Shown here: positions 55,637 through 64,000 of the stretch, piece by piece
Layout of the letters: each line of letters begins with the position of its first letter
Numbering within the stretch: position 1 is the first letter of the stretch
Origin: Dendrolimus kikuchii
Taxonomy: Eukaryota > Arthropoda > Insecta > Lepidoptera > Lasiocampidae
Reading direction: 5' to 3'
DNA length: 64,000 nucleotides
Assembly (NCBI GenBank): GCA_019925095.2
Contig: CM034389.1
Coordinates: 23,361,435 to 23,425,434 of the forward strand
The notes under the pieces: model-generated
Database searches by the model: none
What the model saw: the letters and a program-made list of their open reading frames with translations, nothing else
Told to the model about the DNA's origin: nothing
Made by a program: the position numbers and the translations under genes

Positions 55637-56034
55637 TTGACTCGCGGACGCGGTGGCGGGCGCGGGCGCGGCAGACGTAGCGAATTCGTGTTCACATTGA
55701 CCGTCAGGTTTGCGCGAGTTTTTGTGTTTTCAGAGATAGAAAATATGGACGACGATCTTTTATTTTTAACTGAAAATTCATATCTAAAGTGGGAGATGAT
55801 AAAAATTAAAATTGGTGTGCACGAAATTAATAAAGAAAGAGAACGGTATGGTGAATTTCATATTTTATATAGTAATTTGAGAGATCATCCTTCAAGATTT
55901 TTTGGATAAACCAGGATGACTGTTAACTGTTTTGATTACGTATTGAATTCAATAAGGAGTGAGATTTCAAAAAAGACACAAATTTTCATAAAAGCATAAA
56001 GCCCGAAGAACAACTATTTGTAACTATAAGGTGA
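55637..56034 (+). pseudogene. PIF/Harbinger-type transposase (HARBI1-like) first-exon relic
   Basis: The frame at 55748 on reads MDDDLLFLTENSYLKWEM, then ERERYGEFHILYSNLRDHPSRFFG and a stop. Past the stop, RMTVNCFDYVLNSIRSEISKK follows in the same frame, and, after a shift, FHKSIKPEEQLFVTI up to a donor-like ag|gtgagt. This order (YGEFHhLy...FF.y.RMs...FdYvL..I...I.KkDTnFRksI.PEErLa.TlR) is the N-terminal part of HARBI1-like transposases. The DDE domain is not in the window. Confidence 0.6.
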
Positions 56035-56629
56035 GTTTAAAAAAAACATAGTTAATTATCATTTTTTATCAGGATACATAATAAAAGTAATTCAAATTCA
56101 AACAAGGTTCGTTAACATTTTTTGAAAAGGCTTTTGGGAATTCGAGGAGTTAAATTATTAACTCCCGCAATTTCCAAAAGTCTAATATAAAAATCAAAAT
56201 ACGCCCTGGACGGTTTTTGCCGTTGTATTGTCGTATACCGATAAAGTGTGTTAGTATATATATTATGACTGTTGACTCTATACCCGTATATATAAAGTAC
56301 TCTGTCGTTCATACTGGTTGAACTTACCTGACGTCGCGAGTGGATCGCGCGCTTCGCCGCTAGTTCGACGTGAACACATGCATACAACTCATGCGTTTGA
56401 TATTGCCGCGAGCGGAACGCGCGCGCCAGTCGCTAGCTTGCCCGCTAACGTGTTTGAACACTAACATTATCTCAGATGCAGTAGTAGGCAATATTAAAGA
56501 GTCAAAACCGCATTGTTGATGGTACATGAGACGAACAAGCAAAACAAGCGTGTTTTATGTTGATTGGACTTTAAGAATTTAATAAAGTATTATATTTCAT
56601 TTGAAAGGTTAATAGATTACGAAATTGTT

Positions 56630-56925
56630 ATCTGTGCAGGAACGGAGAAAGAATACAATTTCCTGCGGCCAGGCGGACTGTCGTGAGAGGCGACAAAACA
56701 ACCCACAGCCAGGTGGTAGGGTATTTACCAGTCTGGATGGCTGCCACCCCTGGTCTAGAGTATGCCGCCCTAACAACCTTAAGTTGTGTTCCGGCATTAG
56801 TGACCAGGTTCCAGTCTCCTTTCAAGAGAGCAACAACGCACTTTGGTGTTGCAAATTTCCATCGGCGATAGTAACCGCTTTCCATCAATCTGCCTGTCTG
56901 CTGAACTCATGCAACAAAAAAATCT
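56630..56925 (+). repeat. SINE-like repeat, long copy 5
   Basis: Head, middle and tail all present. Small deletions lie in the part after gagagcaaca and in the tcaagtgggcc block. Confidence 0.78.
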
Positions 56926-57281
56926 CAAGAATCTGTTGTGTCATTTTGGAAAAATACTCGTTTCACAACGAATGTGGTATACCTATGGGTATAAATTTTA
57001 TCTACTTTTATGAATAAACCGGTTACAAAAAGCCACTGTCGCCATTTTATCATTACGGATCTGATATGATATGCTAATTAAGTTTCATCTTTACTATATA
57101 TACAAAACAATAGGAATTCTGTTCATCTTTCCGAAGATAACATAAAGTCTGAATCATAAATTTGCAATTAAAACTATATTAAAGTTATTATCGAATGGTA
57201 ATTCATAAACATAATTATTTTAAAATAATTTCCACAGTTTTAAATTTGCTTTAAGAATTAGATATTAGAGATTATTCCTCC

Positions 57282-57582
57282 GTGCAGGAACGGAGTAAGA
57301 ATACAATTTCCTGCGGATAGGCGGACTGTCGTGATAGGCGACAAGACAACCCACGGCCAGGTGGTAGGGTATTTGTCCCAATGGCTACCACCCCTGGTCT
57401 AGGGTATGCCGTCATAACAACCTTGAGTCGTGTTCCGGCATTAGTGACCAGGTTCCAGTCTCCCTTAAGAGAGCAGCAGCGCATTTGTAGCCTATGGTGT
57501 TGCAAATGTCCATAGGCGATGGTAACCGCTTTCCATCAAGTGGGCCGTCTGCCTGTCTGCTGAACTCATGCAATAAATAAAA
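57282..57582 (+). repeat. SINE-like repeat, long copy 6
   Basis: Full-length, same direction as copy 5 and 350 bp from it, and about 330 bp from the LINE that shares its tail. A short deletion removes the gactgga block in the middle. Confidence 0.78.
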
Positions 57583-57912
57583 AAAAGATACATTACGATT
57601 TATTTTTCTTTTGAATATTATCATAAATTAAAATATAAACAACACTTTAAATTTAAAAGCTCATTGATTTACATGGAACGAGTATCTAATATTATACCGA
57701 TGGAATCCAGTGACACTGAATCGATATTTGACTGCCGGTCAATCGGTCAAAGGGTATTTTCAGCAGGGCAACAGATTTTTAATACAAGAATACATGAACT
57801 CCAAAGATTCCCGTAATACCCGAGATAGAAAATGTTACTAAAGGCATACATATCTAAATCTACTAAAGATGTCTAATAAACATAGAAACTGTCATCTCAA
57901 GCAAGTCCTAAT

Positions 57913-58730
57913 ATTTTTTTTTTTTTTTTTTTTTATAGCTGGAGTACAGCAAACAGGCTAACGGCCCACCTGGTGGAAAGCGGTTACCGTCGCCTATGGA
58001 CGTTTGCAACATCAGAGATGTCGCCAACGCGCTGCCGGCCTCGAAGAAATTTTATGACACCCTTTTTGAAGAACTCCATATCGTAGCGCTGTGGGAAAAC
58101 CTCGGCCGGGAGCTCATTCCAAATCCCCACGGTACGCGAGAGAAACGTTCTACAGAACCGTTGCGTACATGAGCGAAGCGGCTCAAGGAAGTGGGGGTGA
58201 ACTCCCAATCGATGGCGAGCGGTGCGATGGTAGAAGGAGGACGAAGGCACCATTCTAAACAGTTCTTCGGAACATTCCCCGTTATACAGTCGGTAGAATA
58301 CGCAGAGAGAAGCAAAGTCTCTCCTAAGGCCAAGCGTATCTAAACCGTCTGTGAGTATGGGATCATCAACAACGCGAAGGGCTCGACGTTGAATACTGTC
58401 CAGGGGATTAAGTTGGTAAGCAGGTGCTCCAGCCCAAAGGTGTGAGCAGTACTCCATATGCGGCCTCACCTGGGCTTTATAAAGCACAAGGCGTTGCCGC
58501 GATGTGAAGTACTGCTTGGACCGGTTTAGCACTCCCAGCTTCTTGGAGGCAAGTTTTGCCTTGCCTTCAAGATGGCCCCTGAACTGTACATCGTTCGTGA
58601 TGTTGATACCGAGGATCCCAATACTTTTGGAGGTGGTAAGGGGAGTTCCTTGGAACTCAAGCGCTTGCTCGAATGGAGTTTTTTTGGCAGAGAATACGCA
58701 GACCTGTGTCTTCTTGGGGTTGAGAATTTA
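57913..58730 (-). mobile_element. 5'-truncated LINE with poly(A), encoding the end of a reverse transcriptase
   Basis: From about 58725 the frame reads LNPKKTQVCVFSAKKTPF..., then SKSIGILGINITNDVQF, LYKAQVRPHMEYCSHLWAG, RALRVVDDP, LCVFYRLYNGECSEELF, WNELPAEVFPQRYDM and FFKKGVIKFLRGRQR, the region after the RT palm in jockey/CR1-group LINEs common in Lepidoptera. It ends in a 22-base A-run (T-run at 57913-57934 on the plus strand). The last ~100 nt before the A-run match the tail of the ~300-bp SINE in this window. Frame is intact over about 240 codons, so the insertion is fairly young. Confidence 0.82.
57984..58727 (-). CDS. LINE reverse transcriptase C-terminal fragment
   Basis: One open frame; the segment with an ATG starts at 58532, but homology continues upstream in the same frame to about 58727. 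It carries the conserved thumb/C-terminal run KAQVRPHMEYCSHLW, a conserved VDDP, and WNELP near the end. There is no endonuclease and no YxDD box, which were lost with the 5' truncation. Confidence 0.75.
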   Translation of the reverse strand: MLNPKKTQVCVFSAKKTPFEQALEFQGTPLTTSKSIGILGINITNDVQFRGHLEGKAKLASKKLGVLNRSKQYFTSRQRLVLYKAQVRPHMEYCSHLWAGAPAYQLNPLDSIQRRALRVVDDPILTDGLDTLGLRRDFASLCVFYRLYNGECSEELFRMVPSSSFYHRTARHRLGVHPHFLEPLRSCTQRFCRTFLSRTVGIWNELPAEVFPQRYDMEFFKKGVIKFLRGRQRVGDISDVANVHRRR

Positions 58731-58739
58731 TATCACGTA

Positions 58740-59115
58740 AGTTAATATCACGTGGTTTGGAAGTTAGGGAATCCCGGAGAATATAAAAAGTCCGGGATAT
58801 ATTGTTTTAGTATCAATCAGGTCTGAATCAGCTAATTTTTATATATAATACTTCAAACCACTCCCGGGAAAATTCCCGGGGGTTTCCCAGAATAAAAAGT
58901 AGCATTTTATTACACAAAATATGCTATCGCTCAGTGAAATTGATCGCATTGGAATTCAATTTTTTTTTAATCTGGCCATTTCAAATCATTCCCAGAAATT
59001 TTAAACCCAAGAATTAGCTGGCGATCAGAGAAAACCGCATCGAAATCGGCCTAGTAGTTTTTACGTGAATCCCGAACAAACAGACAAGAAATCTAAAAAA
59101 ATGCATCGTGTTCTC
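58740..59115 (-). repeat. 'gggattcacgtaaaaactac' repeat, minus copy
   Basis: In reverse ttgtttgttcgggattcacg, taaaaactactaggccgatt, ggttttctctgatcgcc. It abuts the 5' end of the truncated LINE. Confidence 0.62.
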
Positions 59116-60176
59116 CGGCGTTTATATTGTCTATTCCAGTTTATTTTTTTAAAATAACAGACACGGCATGTTTTAAATTTTATAATATTATAGATTACAG
59201 TAATAGGTTTAATTATTTTGAATTAGTTAACCATGTGGGTTAAGTGTTTTTACATTAATTAGATTCTAGAGTATGGTAATCAATAACTTATTTTATTTGT
59301 TACCTTATTTTTAACATTGTCCTCTAGGTAGAATTTAAGGGTGATATTTTCCATTTAGTAACATAATAATATAACCCAATTTTTAAGTCATATCTTAACT
59401 CATTAACGCATTGTTATTATTACATTGTCAATTAAAATTTTCGAGTTTTACAAGGTTATTCAATTTACTATAGCAATGCGGACCGCCGACCGATTTTGTG
59501 CGGACCGCGAAAAAATGTCATTTTTCTTATTAATATGTAAAAAAAATACCAATGTTATTTCCGTAATTACATTTGTTTAATAAATATATTTTTCTATAAA
59601 ATGTGCGGACCACGATGGTCATTTCATTTCTTAAAACGGACCCCGAGCGAAACTAATTGGTGACCTCTGTACTATAATATAAATTTAAAAATAGTATAAA
59701 CATTTTTATTTCATAATCTAGTAGAATTGATACCAAATACTAAATATATCGTAAATTTAAATTGTGAATAAATTTACATATACTATAATTACTATAATAG
59801 AAATATCTATATATATTACATTGCCTATTAATTCGGTATTAATAAAGCAATATGCAAATCGATAAAGATCCAAAGCATTGAAAATTAATAATAGGGATGT
59901 AACGAAAATATAAATTGCTGCCAGTTTAATTTGATTTATTACAATCGAATGGATAACCGAGAACTTTAATTATTGAATAATAAAAGGTTATTTTAATAAC
60001 ATAACTAGCAGGTATTTAGAACGTGTTGCAAAATTAGATACCAAATCCAAAATTTATAATCATCTCAAATATGGGCTCAAGACTTTGGCAATGCTATTAT
60101 TCCGGTGACCCTGGACTACGAGCCTTTTCCCTCGTGGTAGTCGTAATGGTTATTTTAAATTATAATGACTGCTTAC
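59116..60176. other. Intron DNA without recognised genes
   Basis: AT-rich; 59475-59660 has spaced 'gcggaccgc/gcggaccac' words of unknown origin. Nothing coding. Confidence 0.5.
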
Positions 60177-60360
60177 CATGAATTCCATATGCTCTGCAAC
60201 GGTCAGATCCTCAATCGCCAAGTCTTCCTGTGGCACGAAGCCTGATATCCTCGCTATTAGATCGGCACCTGCCAATCTTCCATTGAGCATGAGGTAGCCT
60301 GTCATTGCACTTTTATCTCTGCGACTAATTGCTGCTAACAGTGTGGTTTTACCGGCCCCG
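60177..60360 (-). CDS. ABCG minus-strand exon: Walker A and Q-loop
   Basis: 61 codons after one carried base: GAGKTTLLAAISRRD (Walker A), a beta-rich middle with GYLMLNGR, then ISGFVPQEDLAIEDLTVAEHMEFM (Q-loop VPQED and the 'lTv.Eh..f' motif). Donor atg|gtaagc, phase 0. Confidence 0.9.
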
Positions 60361-61920
60361 CTGTAAGAGAGTCAATATTTAATAGTTATAATAACTACTT
60401 AAAAACTAGTTGTGTGAATTACCAGGTTCGTAAGAATGTTGGATTTTATTTTCGTACCTTCTGAACAGTGCAGGATATCCAAATATATAGGTAAAGGCAA
60501 ACAATAAGATTTAAATACAATAAACAGCAAAATTATTTACATTTAAAAGAGCGGGCGCTAAAATATCTCATCGTTTTACTTTTAAAATGTCCAATTAAAT
60601 ATTTTTAATTCATGCTAAATAATAATTAATACGCTATAATAACAAATAGCTTTGATATGTTGAAATTATGACGTCACAAATTGTTATGGCCGTACACAAT
60701 TTATGAGGCTACGGCGTTTTGTAGGACCATAAAAGCATCTCCGTTTATCGATGAGAACATCGTATAAATAACAATTTTGGTATTTATTTCGAATTTACAA
60801 ACAGCACTTCAATGTTGTTTATGAACATAAAAAGTAAGGATTATACGCCTTATGTCATGTTAACATCAAACACAATCTAATCAGATTCACTAATTGGTCA
60901 ATTATAAAACTAAAATTTATATATTTATGTATACTTTATTTAATATAAAATGTTTAATTTTAAAAAGGTTATTTCTGTATATATAAAATATCAGAAACTT
61001 AATCTTATTATTTAAAAATATACTACGGCTGATGTTCATGGTCATTTAGCCGATGATCAAAGTAAAATAATCTCTGTTTAGGCACAAATTTTTAGCGATA
61101 ATTTATTTTAATCATTGGTTAAATGTCTATGCACACCAGCCTTAATTTGTAAACCACGCGATTATATAAGTACAGTTTACAAGTTACATTTCTATCACAA
61201 TGTTATAACATGAATTATTATTTATCAAACGATTTCTTTTATCAACACTATAATAGATACTGAAAATCACATCCAAACTTTAAAGCTATCTGGAGGTTTC
61301 AGTGCAAATATGCACATATAAAATATACTTTTTTATAATGTATGAATACTGTATGATGTATTATAATAATATAATTATGTATATTTTTCGTATATCATTC
61401 TTATTTATGCACGGTGTTCCAAAAACCCTATTGTATTTTATCTACTTTAATAATGACAAAAATCAACCTAAGATAATCCTAGACCAAATGTTATCCAATC
61501 AATATTTATAAAGAAATCTTTTTTGAATTAAAATTAAATGAAACTTTCTTGAGATAACATGCGATAGTCTTGAGGTATTATATGCTAATTTTTAATGTTT
61601 TTAGGAGACATACTAATTATAATGGCATAAATTATAAACTAGTTCTATGAAGAAGCCTTCACTTATATTGTATTCTATCTATAATCTGGTATCCCTTAGT
61701 AGAACACAGAGCCTAGCTCATCGAAGTCAATGGGTAAGCTTCCCAGAAGGCGGGCTACGTTATCCTCATTGCCGTAATGATCTGTTGCCCAAGGTAGGGA
61801 CCACTTCTTGCTTACTGCCGTGGAAGTGAGCACAATGTAAACGAGAGGTTTGATAATGCGTTTGATCTAAAGATAGTCTTAATACGTGTATTTATTAATT
61901 TGTAACATCAGTCTACTAAC
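60361..61920. other. Intron between the first two visible minus-strand ABCG exons
   Basis: AT-rich; the short frames at 61302-61511 and 61647-61829 show no family features. Confidence 0.5.
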
Positions 61921-61969
61921 CTTGACCCCATTAGTGCTATTAAATTTCCAGAAGATACTATGCCGTTCA
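61921..61969 (-). CDS. ABCG minus-strand exon before Walker A
   Basis: A 49-nt exon with acceptor atgtttcag and donor tcaag|gttagt. It encodes (V)NGIVSSGNLIALMGS and hands over two bases (ag) that join the next exon's c to make S-GAGKTT. This matches the family's 'G.v..GeL.AimGpSGaGKTT'. Two-sided phase agreement supports it despite its size. More N-terminal exons must lie beyond 62000; none were recognised up to 64000. Confidence 0.82.
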
Positions 61970-62584
61970 CTGAAACATAGTTATAAATTATATACGAATA
62001 TATACCATCAAAAACTTGTTCCTTAAATTAATGTATGTATCACGGAGTCGGAATGCCGAAATTGATAATTATTTATTTAAAATATTATACACAAACGTAA
62101 CGGTCAAGAATGAAGTGATTTAAATAAAAGTTCTGTTGTAATAAAAACTAAGTGGGACTTGAAATTCTTTTTAAGGTATTTGCTTTATATTCTTAGATGT
62201 AGCGGATCGAATAACAAGAACATAATTTCAAATTTAAATCATAACGTACCTAACAGGAAATTATTCAAATCGGCCAAGTGCGAGTCATTCCACACGCATT
62301 GAAGGGTTCCCTAGAGTAACGTAACGTTAACTGTTTGGTCTTTGGACGTTGACTACGGACGCTTAAAATAGTATTAAAAAAATTATCATATCTCAAAAAC
62401 ATCTTGTAACTTAACAGATCTTATTCAAACAAATTTTTTTCATTGTTGAAAGTGTTTTTCAAGTCAACCAGTTTGTATTTTTACATAATTTTCCAATTTA
62501 TGGTTCAAAAGACAGAAAGGGCGCATAATACTCTTTACGACCTTACGATTGGTTAAAATTGACATTACTTATAATAATAATATT

Positions 62585-62797
62585 AACGGCCCCTTGCATA
62601 AGGTTGCTTAAATTTATTTAAGAAACACAAAACGTATTTAACACCCTTAAATACAATTAGCGTCTTGCACCACGCAAAATTTGCCGATAAATATGTTTAA
62701 AAAACTGTCAATACGTATTGTGTAAAACGTATTTAGGCAGTTTAATATGATTAACTAATTTTATTTAAAGGCGATCGTTATGCAAGCGGCCCTAAGA
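62585..62797. mobile_element. MITE with 'cttgcataa' ends, copy A
   Basis: Left ggccccttgcataaggttgc, right gttatgcaagcggcccta, inverted ends of about 14 bp. The interior has repeated acgtattta words and an inverted arrangement. A second copy lies at 63815-64000. Confidence 0.7.
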
Positions 62798-63251
62798 CTT
62801 TAAACTGTAATATTAATAGTAGAAAAGATAACAAAGCGTAACAAAAGTCAATAAATATTGTATATAGTTGTATACACTCGTCAATATATGTATATGTATA
62901 TAGAGGCCTAGCTTTTATGTTTAATTGTAGTAAAGTAGGAATAGAATAGACATGTAGAAATAGAATAGTATAAAATAGCGCGTAGATCTTAGACATTGTA
63001 AAAATAACTGTAATAGAGAACTATTTATATTCTACATTTTGTTTGCAGTTTCTGTCATTTTTCAAAATTGTCCTTTAAAAAACATTGTAATTAGTATACA
63101 GTACAAAATTGTATAGATAATAAGATTTGATTTAAAAAATAAAAGGGAAGAAATAAATAAAGACGCCCGTAAAAAAGAAAAAATAGATTATACACAAAAA
63201 TAAATACCCTCTGCCTTGCATCACGAAAGAGGAGATTGCGAAAAAAAATAT

Positions 63252-63352
63252 ACACGCATTTGTAGCACCTTTGGTGTTACAAGTGTCCATAGGCGATGGT
63301 AACCGTTTTCCATCAGAGGGGCTGTCTGCCTGTCTACTGAATTCGTGAAATT
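63252..63352 (+). repeat. SINE-like repeat, tail only
   Basis: The last ~95 bp of the repeat (cgcatttgtagcacctttgg, gtccataggcgatggtaacc, gtctgcctgtctactgaatt) and an A-run. A 5'-truncated copy. Confidence 0.72.
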
Positions 63353-63814
63353 AAAAAAAAATAACGATTTATGTTTATATGGATCATTTTGGTTGATTCA
63401 TCCAAACTGAAACATAGGAATGAAAAACACGGCAATAGTGAACAATTCACAATGACAGTAAGAAATGAAATAGAAAACCTACGGTTAATGAGATTTGTAT
63501 AAGTTCGTTATGAAGGTTGACCAAGCGGAATGGACTTTTAGGTTCAGAGCCTGAATAAATCTTCCTAATGGTTAAAGTGATTGATGATTGATTTATTATT
63601 TTGTTTGGGTTTAGGTTGTGTTGATTAAGCAATAGAATAATTTAAATTAAGACGAACATTTACATAAAAACTTTCCGATTAGAATCCCATAAATATTCTC
63701 ATAGTTATTAATAATAATGAAGCTACAAGTTTTTTTATGCAATATTATATAAGTATTATGCCTAATTAAAAATAGTTAATAAAGTATATTATTATTGATG
63801 GTTTCTATAGTCTT

Positions 63815-64000
63815 AGGGCCGCTTGCATAAGGTTGCTTAAATTTATTTAAGAAACACAAAACGTATTTAACACCCTTAAATACAATTAGCGTCTTGCACA
63901 ACGCAAAATTTGCCGCTAAATATGTTTAAAGAACTGTCAATATGCTTAGTGTAAAACGTATTTAGGCAGTTTAATATGATTAACTAATTTTTTTTAAAGG
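63815..64000. mobile_element. MITE with 'cttgcataa' ends, copy B (cut by window end)
   Basis: Begins cttagggccgcttgcataag and matches copy A almost base for base for about 185 bp until the window ends at tttaaagg. The right end lies outside. Confidence 0.72.

Larger units (their letters stand above)
26011..61969 (-). pseudogene. ABCG half-transporter, Brown/White group, interrupted by an LTR retrotransposon (5' end outside window)
   Basis: Exons in order: 61969-61921, 60360-60177, 53394-53242, 51837-51599, 44054-43844, 42782-42754, 39022-38917, 37870-37814 (cut), 32895-32760, and last exons 31292-30904 and/or 26399-26011. All joins keep phase. Motifs: GNLIALMGS-S/GAGKTT, FVPQED, LSGGERKRVAL, ILFCDEPTTGLDSS, ICSVHQPASGVFELF (intact H-loop), CPVGFNAAEYYV, six membrane helices and a terminal DC...C loop. 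The gene covers about 36 kb, mostly transposon-filled introns. The eighth visible exon stops after 19 codons at the edge of the Kabuki-like element, and the remaining ~56 codons expected from the paralog were not found on the far side, so full-length protein cannot be made from this haplotype as assembled. Transporter role is inferred from family; pigment transport is the best-known job of this group. Confidence 0.8.

Noticed and set aside
57640..58760. Target-site duplication for the truncated LINE
   Set aside because: atatta-like words occur on both sides but are too short and AT-rich to count.
1..64000. CRISPR arrays, rRNA genes, intact tRNA genes, prokaryotic operons
   Set aside because: Read for repeats and motifs; the repeat content is eukaryotic transposons, and only tRNA-like SINE pieces were found.

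Overview
The window looks like lepidopteran (moth or butterfly) nuclear DNA. It is AT-rich and intron-rich, and carries R1-clade non-LTR elements, a CsRn1/Kabuki-type LTR element, a mariner with a 'GCCATAAATACTGTTACAA' inverted terminus, and many short interspersed repeats with 'gcccgc...cgtccgcgtgg' heads. No prokaryotic features, CRISPR arrays, rRNA or intact tRNA genes were seen.

The only host genes are two ABCG half-transporter paralogs arranged tail to tail. The plus-strand paralog runs from before 3737 to 22561 and the minus-strand paralog from beyond 61969 down to 26011. Both have the N-terminal ATPase followed by a six-helix membrane domain, as in the white/scarlet/brown/ok group. The C-terminal loop with a Cys pair and a 'GxxVL..xGY' stretch is most like Brown. 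In insects these proteins pair with White and load pigment precursors into granules; that function is inferred here. Exon phases match along both genes (for example 106-nt and 136-nt exons in both), so the models can be trusted although both 5' ends lie outside the window.

Each paralog carries one damaged exon. In the plus gene the H-loop exon (about 13148-13295) survives only as a relic with two in-frame stops. In the minus gene a membrane exon is cut at 37814 by an LTR retrotransposon (33176-37813), and the rest of that exon is not found. The minus gene also has two homologous last exons (30904-31292 and 26011-26399), both 389 nt, both in the same phase and about two-thirds identical.

Region by region: 1-3736 upstream repeats; 3737-22561 plus-strand ABCG, with a 6.6-kb R1-clade element (5640-12272) in its second visible intron; 22562-26010 intergenic repeats, including a LINE nested in a repeat with a 13-bp target duplication; 26011-61969 minus-strand ABCG, with the Kabuki-like element, a second R1-clade element with a 1048-codon open ORF2 (45416-48995), several foldback MITEs, a retrocopy fragment of ribosomal protein eL40, a deleted mariner, a Harbinger relic and a 5'-truncated LINE; 61970-64000 MITE copies.

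A SINE-like repeat of about 300 bp occurs in six long and several partial copies. Its last ~100 nt match the 3' end of the LINE at 57913-58730, so that LINE family is the likely source of its mobility.
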